From Streptomyces actinomycinicus (lineage in GTDB: Bacteria; Actinomycetota; Actinomycetes; Streptomycetales; Streptomycetaceae): DNA of 64,000 nt. The number at the start of each line of letters is the position of its first letter. Position 1 is the stretch's first letter. The translations under genes and the position numbers were made by a program. This document shows positions 33,275 through 41,342 of this stretch, piece by piece. The notes under the pieces are model-generated. The model was given only the letters and a program-made list of their open reading frames with translations. It was not told the DNA's origin and ran no database searches. The stretch covers positions 124,001 to 188,000 of the forward strand of contig NZ_JAERRK010000011.1 in assembly GCF_016741775.1 (NCBI RefSeq), given 5' to 3'.

Positions 33275-34557
33275 CCGGGACCGGAGACGTCCACCGGTCC
33301 CCTGCGGCGCACCGGCCGGGCGCACAGGCCGCCCAGGAAACCTGCCACCAGCCCCCACAACGCGCCCAGACCCACCGCCTGCCACAGCCGGGGACTGAGG
33401 AACAGCTCTCCGGACAGGCCGCCGCCCAGGTCGCTGATGCCGAGCAGGGACAGCCCGTAGCGCGCCGCGACGCGGCCCGTCAGACACATCATCAGCACCG
33501 TCAGCGCCAGTGCGACGGCCAGGTGCAGCGCGTGCTGCCGGAGCCGGATCCGGGCGGGGGAGCGGACGGCCATCCGGAAGGCCACGGCGAGCAGCAGCAC
33601 GGCGTCCACGACCACCAGCCACCACATCCGGCCGTCGTACGCGGTGAGCGAGCGCAGATTCAGCTCGGACACGTCCGGCGTGCGCAGGATCCGGTTTAGG
33701 ACGTGCGGCGCAGGCAGGCCGAACGGGCCCTCCACGCGGCCGTTCCAGGTCGCGCCCAGGCCGCAGGTGACGGACAGCCAGACCAGATTCGGCAGGCCGA
33801 GCAGGATCAGCGCGAACATCTCGGCGGCATGCCCGCGGACGGCGATCGTGATCAGCGAGGCGACGAGCCAGATGACGCAGTAGGCGAGGATCATCTCCAG
33901 CATCGCGTGCGCCGCCGGACGCACCGACTCCTGCCGACGCAGCAGGCGCCCCGGCAGCGGCGCCCCACGCGCCATCAGCAGCGCCAGCAGCAGCACCCCG
34001 GCCAGCCACAGCAGCCCGAACAGGACGGTCAGCGGCACGTTCGCGGTGAACCCGATCCTCGGCGCCGCGTCCAGCAGCCCGGTCACCTCGCTGAGGGTGC
34101 CGCTGCCCACCTCCACCGCGAAATCCTGCCGGGCGGCGAAGGCCAGGCCGGTCAGCGCCGCCAGCCACAGCACGACGATCCGGGCCGCCCAGCCGGCCAG
34201 TTCCCTAGCCGAGGCGACCGCCCGGTGCCGCAGCGGGCGCAGGAAGCCCGTCCCGAGCACCAGTGCGCCGACGAGCGTCACCGACAGCGGCAGCCCGGTG
34301 AGATCGCCCTGTGTGCCGGCGAACACCCCCGCGCTGCCGGAGACTTCGACGCTCCCGCCGACCGCCGCGACCAGGGTCGCGGCGACCACCCGGGGGAAGG
34401 CGCCGTCCGGCAGGTGCGCGGCACCTGCCGCCACCAGCCCCAGCGCCGCCACCAGCACCATGACGGCCAGACCGGACAGCACCACGGCCACGGCCTGTCC
34501 CCAGCCGTGGCGGGCTACGGGCCGCGCGGAGACGGTCGGAGGGCTCACTCTTGCCAC
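33271..34557 (-). CDS. Multi-pass integral membrane protein of the kinase region
   Basis: About 428 residues with some nine or ten hydrophobic helices, for example VAVVLSGLAVMVLVAALGLVA, LTVLFGLLWLAGVLLLALL and LGALWGLVAGFLGGL. A hydrophilic loop (ATWNGRVEGPFGLPAPHVL) follows the middle helices. No transporter or enzyme family is recognised; the same type is often found next to Ser/Thr kinases in Streptomyces. The GTG at 34557 is chosen by the start of the first helix; a GTG three codons later is equally possible and neither has a good ribosome site. Convergent with the kinase gene, divergent from the DUF6777 gene. Confidence 0.65.
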   Translation of the reverse strand: MARVSPPTVSARPVARHGWGQAVAVVLSGLAVMVLVAALGLVAAGAAHLPDGAFPRVVAATLVAAVGGSVEVSGSAGVFAGTQGDLTGLPLSVTLVGALVLGTGFLRPLRHRAVASARELAGWAARIVVLWLAALTGLAFAARQDFAVEVGSGTLSEVTGLLDAAPRIGFTANVPLTVLFGLLWLAGVLLLALLMARGAPLPGRLLRRQESVRPAAHAMLEMILAYCVIWLVASLITIAVRGHAAEMFALILLGLPNLVWLSVTCGLGATWNGRVEGPFGLPAPHVLNRILRTPDVSELNLRSLTAYDGRMWWLVVVDAVLLLAVAFRMAVRSPARIRLRQHALHLAVALALTVLMMCLTGRVAARYGLSLLGISDLGGGLSGELFLSPRLWQAVGLGALWGLVAGFLGGLCARPVRRRGPVDVSGPG

Positions 34558-34727
34558 GCTAAGCAGCGGCCGGGTGCCTCGCCCGCCGGGTGGGCCGTCC
34601 GCGTCGGCTTGCGAGTTGTACGGTACATCGACACACAATGGGATCAATGTGCAGGCAAATGCACTCTTGAGCGTTTCAGCGGATCTGTCGTCTGTGAAGC
34701 CGCACATTGCGACGGGAAGAAGGGCTC

Positions 34728-36533
34728 GTGAGCGTCCAACCTCCCTCCTCCGGCCGTCCCACCGGGCCGCCCTCAGGCCCCCTGTCCGGCTCCTCCAGGC
34801 CCCCTTCGGGGCCACCGCCCTCGGAGCCGCCGGCCGGCGGCACCGGGCCCGAGGGGCCGCACGGGCCGTGGTGGAGGTCGGTGCCCCGCATCGCAGCAGT
34901 CACCACCGCCCTGGTCGCCGCCGTGGTCCTCGCGGTGGTCTTCCTGCGCCCTGGGGGCGACAACACAGCCAAGGGCGGCGAGGTGTTCCTGCAGTCCGCC
35001 AACAGCACCGGCCCCGACCCCTTCACCACGTCGACGGCGAAGGAGAGCGCGGTGTCGCCGGAGGCGACGGCGACACCTGGCCCGACGACCACCTCACCGG
35101 GTTCGGCCGGCACTCCGGGGGAGGAGCGTTCCTCCGTGCCCAGCGTCAATGCTCTGCAGGGCGTGGACGGCGCCGCACCCGGCCTGTACGGCGGCACCCG
35201 CAACGTCTCCAGCTGCGACGTGGAGAAGCAGATCAAGGCCCTGGCGGCCGAACCCGCGAAGAACCGGGCGTTCGCCTCCGAGGCAGGCGTCACGCCCGAC
35301 GGCGTCCCCGGCTACCTGCGCTCCCTCACCCCGCTGCAACTGCGCGCCGACACCCGGGTCACCAACCACGGCTACCGCGACGGGGCCGCCACCAGCTACC
35401 AGGCCGTCCTCCAGTCGGGCACCGCCGTGCTGGTCGACGACCGCGGCGTACCCCGGGTGCGCTGCGCCTGCGGCAACCCGCTCACCGAGGCCGAGCCGCA
35501 GCCCGGCACCCCGAGGACGACGGGCGACCACTGGGAGTCGTACCACCCCGAGACCGTGGTGCACGTGACGCCCGCACCGAAGCCCGTCAAGGTCTTCGTG
35601 ATCTACGACTCCCACCGCAAGGAGTGGGTCAACCGCCACAGCGGCGACACCCACAGCCGCCGCGACCAGCACGCCAAGCCTCCGGCGCATCCGTGGCACC
35701 CTGCGAAGCCGCCGGTCAGGCCACCGGCCCACTGCTCGGGCGGGCCCGGTGAGACGCCCGGCGGGGCGAATCCCTGCCCGTCGTGGTCGGGCTCGGGCAA
35801 GCCGCCCTCGTGGTCCGGTTCCGGTGAACCGTCATCGCCGGGCTCCGGCAAACCGTCCTCGGGCAAGCCGTCGTCCGGTTCCGGCAAACCGTCGTCCGGT
35901 TCTGGCAAACCGTCCTCGTCGTCGAGTTCGTCCCCGTCCGAGTCCGAGTCGAAGTCCGAGTCGCCTTCCTCCGGGTCGTCGTCCGAGGAGCCCTCGTCCT
36001 CGGCGAACTCCGAGTCGGAGCCGGAGTCCTCCTCCGAGTCGCCGTCGGAGTCGTCGTCCGAGTCGTCCTCGGAGCAGTCCTCCGAGTCACCGTCGTCGGA
36101 GAATTCGCCGGAGAAGTCGTCGGAGTCGGCTTCCTCCGAGTCCTCCGCCTCCGAGTCCGGGACGTCCGAGGCCCCTTCCTCGGGGTCGGAGACGTCGGGC
36201 TCCTCGGAGCCCTCGGCGGGTACGTCCGAGCAGTCCAGCCAGCCGGCCGAGAACAGCGCCAGCCAGGAGCAGACCTCTTCCCAGGAGCCCTCCGGCCAGC
36301 AGACCGAGTCGCAGCAGCAGGAGTCGCAGCAGGAGCAGCCCGGCACCGAGCAGCCTGGCACCGAGCAGCCTGGCACCGAGCAGCCCGACAACAACCAGCA
36401 GCAGGACCAGCAGCAGGACCAGCAGCAGGACCAGGGCGGCGGGGACCAGGGTGACGGCGGCGGTGACGGCGGCGGCGGCGGTGACGGCGGCGGCGGTGGC
36501 GACGGCGGAGGTGGCGGTGGCGACGGCGGCTGA
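34728..36533 (+). CDS. DUF6777 membrane-anchored protein with a long low-complexity tail
   Basis: 601 residues. A Pro/Ser/Gly-rich cytosolic start, one membrane helix at about 56-75 (AAVTTALVAAVVLAVVFL), then the extracellular DUF6777 domain (about 85-310) with AKGGEVFLQSAN, GLYGGTRNVSSCDV (a Cys), DDRGVPRVRCACGNPL and FVIYDSHRKEWVNRHSG. The rest is disordered and banded: SGKPSSG units, Ser/Glu blocks (about 395-515), QQ/PGTEQ repeats, QQDQ repeats and a terminal Gly/Asp run. GTG 34728 has GAAGAAGGG upstream. The single helix and outward domain suggest a sensor or cell-surface protein of the kinase region. Function unknown. Confidence 0.85.
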   Translation: MSVQPPSSGRPTGPPSGPLSGSSRPPSGPPPSEPPAGGTGPEGPHGPWWRSVPRIAAVTTALVAAVVLAVVFLRPGGDNTAKGGEVFLQSANSTGPDPFTTSTAKESAVSPEATATPGPTTTSPGSAGTPGEERSSVPSVNALQGVDGAAPGLYGGTRNVSSCDVEKQIKALAAEPAKNRAFASEAGVTPDGVPGYLRSLTPLQLRADTRVTNHGYRDGAATSYQAVLQSGTAVLVDDRGVPRVRCACGNPLTEAEPQPGTPRTTGDHWESYHPETVVHVTPAPKPVKVFVIYDSHRKEWVNRHSGDTHSRRDQHAKPPAHPWHPAKPPVRPPAHCSGGPGETPGGANPCPSWSGSGKPPSWSGSGEPSSPGSGKPSSGKPSSGSGKPSSGSGKPSSSSSSSPSESESKSESPSSGSSSEEPSSSANSESEPESSSESPSESSSESSSEQSSESPSSENSPEKSSESASSESSASESGTSEAPSSGSETSGSSEPSAGTSEQSSQPAENSASQEQTSSQEPSGQQTESQQQESQQEQPGTEQPGTEQPGTEQPDNNQQQDQQQDQQQDQGGGDQGDGGGDGGGGGDGGGGGDGGGGGGDGG

Positions 36534-36683
36534 GCTGTCCGGCCGTACCCGCCCCCCGACAGGCGTGAGCCTCACCACTCTGCGCGGACGGCGAACGGAT
36601 CCGGTGGACTGCCGGGCCGGGCTCGGGGTACGAGGACTGGTGCAACAGCGACCGGGCGGACCGGGCTTCCGAGAGAGAACAGC

Positions 36684-37136
36684 ATGATCGAGCACCTGGG
36701 CGGGGCAGTGATACCGACTGGTTTCGACGTACCCGTGGAGCCGCTGCGGCGCGCGGCGCACTACACCGGCGAACCCGGATGCATCGCCGAGGCGCGCGCC
36801 TTCGCGGCCCAGTTCCTGCAGCAGCTGCGCACCGAGTGGTGCGCGCCCACCGACGGCCGCGCCGACGGCGAGCTGCTGCTGATGGTGAGCGAGCTGGTCA
36901 CCAACGCCGACCAGCACAGCAACGGGCCCTACATCCTGGAACTGGAGGGTACGGACACCTCGGTGGCGGTCTCCGTGTACGACAGCAGCAGCGCCCTGCC
37001 CCGTCGTTACCCGAAGGACCCCGCACGTGTCGGCCGGCACGGTCTGGAGATCGTGCACGCCCTCGCCGCGGAAGTCACCGTCGAGCGCGTGCCCGTGGGC
37101 AAGCGCGTCCGCGCGGTCTTCGAACTGAACCGCTGA
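36684..37136 (+). CDS. RsbW-like ATP-binding regulator (GHKL fold)
   Basis: 150 residues. The N-box MVSELVTNADQHSNG, with Glu and Asn for magnesium-ATP, and the G-box region around DPARVGRHGLEIVHALA identify a small histidine-kinase-like ATPase, the fold of anti-sigma factors RsbW and SpoIIAB. Streptomyces holds many of these; the partner is often unclear. Here the next gene, on the other strand, encodes a SigB/F-class sigma factor, so a partner relationship is possible. ATG 36684 is preceded by GAGAGA. Confidence 0.85.
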   Translation: MIEHLGGAVIPTGFDVPVEPLRRAAHYTGEPGCIAEARAFAAQFLQQLRTEWCAPTDGRADGELLLMVSELVTNADQHSNGPYILELEGTDTSVAVSVYDSSSALPRRYPKDPARVGRHGLEIVHALAAEVTVERVPVGKRVRAVFELNR

Positions 37137-37161
37137 GGCGCTCGCGTACGAGCGCCTCAGC
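37132..37161. terminator. Bidirectional terminator between the RsbW-like and sigma genes
   Basis: Perfect 13-bp stem (GCTGAGGCGCTCG and its complement) with CGTA loop; it begins at the last codons of the RsbW-like gene. Confidence 0.85.
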
Positions 37162-37169
37162 GTGCAGGG

Positions 37170-38057
37170 TCAGGCGCAGCCGAGTTCGCCGAGCATGCCC
37201 TGGCGCAGCCGGGTGATGATCCGCTTGATCAGGCGGGAGACGTGCATCTGGGAGCAGCCGAGCCGTTCGCCGATCTCCGCCTGCGTGGCCTCCTCCACGA
37301 ACCGCATGTGGATGATCTGCCGGTCGCGGTCGCTCAGCTCGGCCATCAGCGGGGCGAGTGCGTGGAAGTCCTCGACGAGCTGCAGCCCTTCCTCCTCCAC
37401 GCCGATGAAGTCGGCGAGCACGGCCTCGCCGTCCTCGGGGCCGTCACCGGTGAGCGCGGCATCCAGGGAGGCGGAGTTGTACCCGTTGGAGGCGAGCTGG
37501 GCCTCGACCACCTCGTCCTGGGGGATGTTCATCAGCGTGGCCAGCTCGGCGACCGTCGGGTCCCGGTCCAGCCGGCTGGACAGCTCCTCGCGCGCCTTGG
37601 CCAGTTCCACGCGCAGTTCCTGGAGCCGGCGCGGCACGTGGACCGCCCAGGTCGTGTCACGGAAGAACCGCTTGATCTCGCCGACGATGTACGGCAGCGC
37701 GAAGGAGGTGAACTCGACCTCGCGCGACAGTTCGAACCGGTCGATGGCCTTGATCAGGCCGATCATGCCGGTCTGGACGATGTCCTCCATGTCGTCCCCG
37801 CGGCCGCGGAACCGGCCGGCGGCGAACCGCACCAGGGACATGTTCATCTCGATGAGGGTGTTGCGCGCGTACTGGTACTCGTGCGTGCCCTCCTCCAGCT
37901 CGGCGAGCCTGCGGAAGAACTGGCGGGACAGCTGGCGTGCGTCCCTGGGGGCGACGGACGCCGGGTCCGGGATACCAGGCAGTGACCCCTCGCCCGTCCT
38001 GTCCTGCGCGGTCCTCTCGACCTCTGCTTCCGACCGGATCACGGCGGCGGTGTTCAT
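37170..38057 (-). CDS. SigB/SigF-family RNA polymerase sigma factor
   Basis: 295 residues. Region 2 (DDMEDIVQTGMIGLIKAIDRFE, then VEFTSFALPYIVGEIKRFFRD, each split here), region 3 (VHVPRRLQELRVELAKAREEL) and region 4 (LSDRDRQIIHMRFVEEATQAEIGERL, SQMHVSRLIKR) are complete. This matches the stress/sporulation sigma group (SigB, F, G, L, M, N) of Streptomyces, usually held by RsbW-type anti-sigma proteins. ATG 38057 has GGGAGAGG at 2 bases; a GTG at 38078 is a poorer start. It is convergent with an RsbW-like gene. Confidence 0.93.
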   Translation of the reverse strand: MNTAAVIRSEAEVERTAQDRTGEGSLPGIPDPASVAPRDARQLSRQFFRRLAELEEGTHEYQYARNTLIEMNMSLVRFAAGRFRGRGDDMEDIVQTGMIGLIKAIDRFELSREVEFTSFALPYIVGEIKRFFRDTTWAVHVPRRLQELRVELAKAREELSSRLDRDPTVAELATLMNIPQDEVVEAQLASNGYNSASLDAALTGDGPEDGEAVLADFIGVEEEGLQLVEDFHALAPLMAELSDRDRQIIHMRFVEEATQAEIGERLGCSQMHVSRLIKRIITRLRQGMLGELGCA

Positions 38058-38335
38058 TACCTCTCCCACGAAAGTCACGGTTCGACGTCTGCGGTGCGGC
38101 TCCTGTTCCGAGCCCGGACAGGCCGCATGCCCTGCGGGTACCCGGTATGCGGCGGGTCATGCATACCTGCCGGGACGCTCACCCGGCGGGTACCCCCGGT
38201 GACCGCTCGCATGCACCCGGCGCGCCGCTCTGGCCGGAAACAGCCGCCCCACAGGCCTGAGACGGCCGGCGATTTCCCTCAGGGCGCAACGCCAGGCTCT
38301 TAAGTCCCCTGCGGCACCGCTCCTAGGCTGACGGA

Positions 38336-38806
38336 ATGAGCAACCCGGTGGGCGACGAAGCCCGAGTGATCCCCCTGCGCCCGGAACGAGTTATCCCCTC
38401 GCGCCCCGACCGAACGGTCTCCCTGCGCCCGGCACCCGACCGAGCGGTCCCCCTGCGCCCGGCACCGGCCCGCCCGGACGTGCCGGAGGCTGCGTCCGGG
38501 GCCGGGGAGCCCCTGTGGCGTGATCTGGTCGGCGAGGTCCTGCGCCGGGAGCGGCGGGCGCAGGAGCGCACCCTCAAGGACGTGGCCGACGCGGCCCGGA
38601 TCTCCCTGCCGTACCTGTCCGAGGTCGAGCGCGGCCGCAAGGAGGCCTCCTCGGAGGTCCTCGCCGCCGCGGCCCGTGCCCTCGGTCTGGGACTCGGCGA
38701 CCTGCTGTCGCTCGCGCACGGCGAGCTGGCCCGGCGCACGGCCGCACCGCAGCGCTCTGCCACCGCGCCCCGCCGCCCGTACCAGGGCCTGTGCCTGGCC
38801 GCCTGA
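38336..38806 (+). CDS. XRE-family regulator, ClgR/PopR-like
   Basis: 156 residues. A repetitive Arg/Pro-rich N-terminus (PLRPERV, PSRPDRT, SLRPAPDR, PLRPAPAR; residues 13-47) precedes an HTH at about 62-128: LVGEVLRRERRAQERTLKDV, ISLPYLSEVERGRKEASSEV. The SEVERGRKEASSE core is characteristic of ClgR/PopR regulators of clp protease genes in actinomycetes. The protein ends LCLAA; in ClgR and PopR two C-terminal Ala residues are the ClpP recognition signal. It may thus be a short-lived regulator controlled by Clp proteolysis. The start at 38336 lies close to TAGGCT, a possible -10, with little or no leader. Confidence 0.8.
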   Translation: MSNPVGDEARVIPLRPERVIPSRPDRTVSLRPAPDRAVPLRPAPARPDVPEAASGAGEPLWRDLVGEVLRRERRAQERTLKDVADAARISLPYLSEVERGRKEASSEVLAAAARALGLGLGDLLSLAHGELARRTAAPQRSATAPRRPYQGLCLAA

Positions 38807-38946
38807 CCCCTGCCGGCCGGTGATGACACCGGCCGGGACCGGCCGACCGGGTGAACCGGCGATGTGTCCGATGAGTTCCGGGGCGGGCGGCGGTCGATAC
38901 AGGTGACCGTGTTCCACGCCGCGTTCCCGCGCCCCAGGAGGTGCTC

Positions 38947-39429
38947 ATGACCACCGACGGATTCACCACGTGTCTCTGGTTCGACGGCCAGGCCGAGGAG
39001 GCCGCCCACTTCTACGTGTCCGTCTTCAAGGACTCCGGCATCGGGCGGATCGTCCGGTGGACCGAGGCCGGCCCCGGTCCGGCCGGTACCGTGCTGACCG
39101 TGGAGTTCACGGCCAACGGCCAGAAGTTCGTCGCGCTCAACGGCGGCCCCGAGTTCACGTTCAACGAGGCGATCTCCTTCCAGATCTCCTGCTCCGACCA
39201 GCAGGAGATCGACCACTACTGGACGAAGCTCACCGAGAACGGGGGCGAGGGCGGCCCCTGCGGCTGGCTCAAGGACAGGTTCGGCGTCTCCTGGCAGGTC
39301 GTCTACGCCCCGCTGATCGACATGGTCGCCGACCCGGACCCGGAGAAGGCGGCGCGCGCCACCCGGGCCATGATGGGCATGGGCAAACTGGACGCCGCGG
39401 AGCTTCAGAAGGCGTACGCCGGCGAATGA
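38947..39429 (+). CDS. VOC family protein, PhnB-like
   Basis: 160 residues. PhnB/3-demethylubiquinone-like VOC: TTCLWFDGQAEEAAHFYVSVF, TVEFTANGQKFVALNGGPEF, CSDQQEIDHYWTKL and CGWLKDRFGVSWQVVY, then a KAARATRAMMGMGKLD tail. Function within the VOC superfamily is not known; metal ligands of true glyoxalases are not kept. ATG 38947 has GGAGG at 6 bases; the GTG two codons upstream is less well placed. Confidence 0.88.
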   Translation: MTTDGFTTCLWFDGQAEEAAHFYVSVFKDSGIGRIVRWTEAGPGPAGTVLTVEFTANGQKFVALNGGPEFTFNEAISFQISCSDQQEIDHYWTKLTENGGEGGPCGWLKDRFGVSWQVVYAPLIDMVADPDPEKAARATRAMMGMGKLDAAELQKAYAGE

Positions 39430-39451
39430 CCGCGGCCCCGGAGGGCCGACG

Positions 39452-40366
39452 TCACCGCAGCCCGGCCTCGGCGAGGATCTCGGCCACCACATGCCGGGAG
39501 TTCTCGGCCAGGGCCGGGTTGGTGTCCCAGTAGTACGGCAGCTGGATCAGCGAGACCGACAGTGCCCACCCGCGGCCGCGCGCCCACTCCGCGTCGTCCG
39601 CGCCGACCGCCGCGCGGAAGGTGTCCCGGGCGCTCGCGGGCAGCAGGTTCCAGGCCACGATCAGGTCCACGGCCGGGTCGCCGACCCCCGCGCAGCCGAA
39701 GTCGATGACCGCGCTCAGCCGCCCGCCGTCGACCAGCACGTTCCCGGGGGAGAGGTCGCCATGGGCCCACACCGGCGGCCCGGTGTGGACCGGGGCACGC
39801 AGGGCCGCCTCCCACAGGGACGTGACGGCGCCGGTGTCGGTCCTCCCGCCCAGCTCCGCGATGGCCGCGCGCGTGGGCTCGTCCCGTTCGGCCAGCGGGC
39901 CGCAGCGGTAGCCGGGCGGCCCGTCCCGCGGCGGGATCCGGCGCAACGCACGCACGAACGCCCCGAGGTCCCCGGCGAGACGCTCCGGCTCCGCCACGGC
40001 GCCGGCCACCGGATTGCGGCCCTCCAGCCAGCGGTGGACGGACCATGGCCAGGGATATCCCTCGCCCGGTTCGCCGGTGCCCACCGGTTCGGGCACCGGG
40101 ACCGGCAGCAGCGGACCGAGCCGGGGCAGCCAGTGCTGTTCGAGTGTCAGGTCCGGTACGGCGCCGGGCCGCCGCGGGAGCCGGACCACGAGACCGGTGC
40201 CCAGCCGGAACATGGCGTTCTCGGTCCCGGACGACGTCAGCCGCCGCACGGGCAAGGCGGCCCACTGCGGAAACCGGCCGGCGACCAGGCGCTGGACCAA
40301 GGGGGCGTCGAGATCGATCTCGTCCGCGTGCATCCTCTGGGTGTTCACGGTACTCATCGAACTCAT
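39452..40366 (-). CDS. Aminoglycoside phosphotransferase-fold kinase (APH family)
   Basis: 304 residues. The catalytic segment VWAHGDLSPGNVLVDGGRLS (HGDLxxxN) and the magnesium site VIDFGCAGVGDPAVDL are complete. N-lobe: LVVRLPRR carries the Lys/Arg strand. The family phosphorylates antibiotics, choline, homoserine or other small molecules, so resistance cannot be claimed. Three in-frame Met codons (40366, 40357 and 40330 region) make the exact start uncertain. Convergent with the VOC gene; the GPP methyltransferase gene ends just after its start on the same strand. Confidence 0.85.
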   Translation of the reverse strand: MSSMSTVNTQRMHADEIDLDAPLVQRLVAGRFPQWAALPVRRLTSSGTENAMFRLGTGLVVRLPRRPGAVPDLTLEQHWLPRLGPLLPVPVPEPVGTGEPGEGYPWPWSVHRWLEGRNPVAGAVAEPERLAGDLGAFVRALRRIPPRDGPPGYRCGPLAERDEPTRAAIAELGGRTDTGAVTSLWEAALRAPVHTGPPVWAHGDLSPGNVLVDGGRLSAVIDFGCAGVGDPAVDLIVAWNLLPASARDTFRAAVGADDAEWARGRGWALSVSLIQLPYYWDTNPALAENSRHVVAEILAEAGLR

Positions 40367-40409
40367 CCCAGCGCCTCGACGCCCACGCTGTCGACGGGTT
40401 TTCGCCGCC

Positions 40410-41294
40410 TCAGATCCGGTCGGCCACGATCAGCAGATACTGGAAGCTGCCGTTCTTGTACGCGGTGAGGAACGTGTCCTCGATCCCCGTCACCAGATGG
40501 TCGGCCTGCTTGCGAAGCTCCCAGTACGGGATCGTCGCCTCGGTGAGGTCCTCCACGTGGACCGGCACCAGCCGGTTGTTCGCCATCGCCCGGAAGTACT
40601 CCGACCTCGGGTGGATGTCGCAGATGTAGTGCGCGTTGATCAGGGACACCTCGCGTGAGGCCCGGCCGTAGGAGTCGTTGTAGCAGCCGGTGATCGTCAC
40701 ATAGCGTCCGCTGCGGCGCAGCAGCCTGGAGTGCTCGGCGAACAGCAGCTCCAGCTCCACGTACATGGTGGACTCGTTGTTCCACGAGGCGGCGTACGCA
40801 CCCGACTCGAAGCCGGTGTCCAGCATGTTCCGGTGGTGGTAGCGCACCTTGTCGCCGACCGCGCGCTTGCGGGCCATCTCGTTGGCGAAGTCGGCCTGTT
40901 TGGCGGAGATGGTGACCCCGTCCGCGTGGCAGCCGTAACGCAGGTTCGCCACGATGCTCCCGCCGCCCCGGCCGCAGCCGGCGTCGAAGACCCGGTCCGC
41001 CGGTGTGAGCGGGCCCAGGTGACCGGCCAGCACTTCGGCCTGGGCGTGCTCCAGGCGGTGCAGTTCGCCGGTGATCCGCTCCGTGCGCAGATCGGGATCG
41101 GTCTCGTCGAGCACCGACCAGTCGGCGTCCCCGATGCCGTAGTGGTGGTGGTACAGGTCGTCGATCTTTCCGAGTTCGAGGTTGACCGGGTTCTCCTCGG
41201 CGTTCCAGTACTCCGCCACGCGGTTCTGGTACGTGGACTGGGTCGGCACCGGAGTGGACGAGGTGGTCTTCCGGGCGACAGGGGCGGTGGTCAA
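40410..41294 (-). CDS. Geranyl diphosphate 2-C-methyltransferase
   Basis: 294 residues. SAM-dependent methyltransferase with motif I VFDAGCGRGGGSIVANL and post-motifs WNNESTMYVEL and YVTITGCYND. N-terminal YQNRVAEYWNAEENPVNLELG and ADWSVLDETDPDLRTERI are family-specific for GPP methyltransferases of the 2-methylisoborneol path. It turns GPP into 2-methyl-GPP, which the next enzyme cyclises. Third gene of the operon, 48 bases after the synthase. Same gene set as SCO7699-SCO7701 of S. coelicolor. Confidence 0.93.
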   Translation of the reverse strand: MTTAPVARKTTSSTPVPTQSTYQNRVAEYWNAEENPVNLELGKIDDLYHHHYGIGDADWSVLDETDPDLRTERITGELHRLEHAQAEVLAGHLGPLTPADRVFDAGCGRGGGSIVANLRYGCHADGVTISAKQADFANEMARKRAVGDKVRYHHRNMLDTGFESGAYAASWNNESTMYVELELLFAEHSRLLRRSGRYVTITGCYNDSYGRASREVSLINAHYICDIHPRSEYFRAMANNRLVPVHVEDLTEATIPYWELRKQADHLVTGIEDTFLTAYKNGSFQYLLIVADRI

Positions 41295-41342
41295 CAGGTT
41301 CTCCTCGAGCTGTTTCTGACGGTGTTCCGGTGAAGCTGCGGG

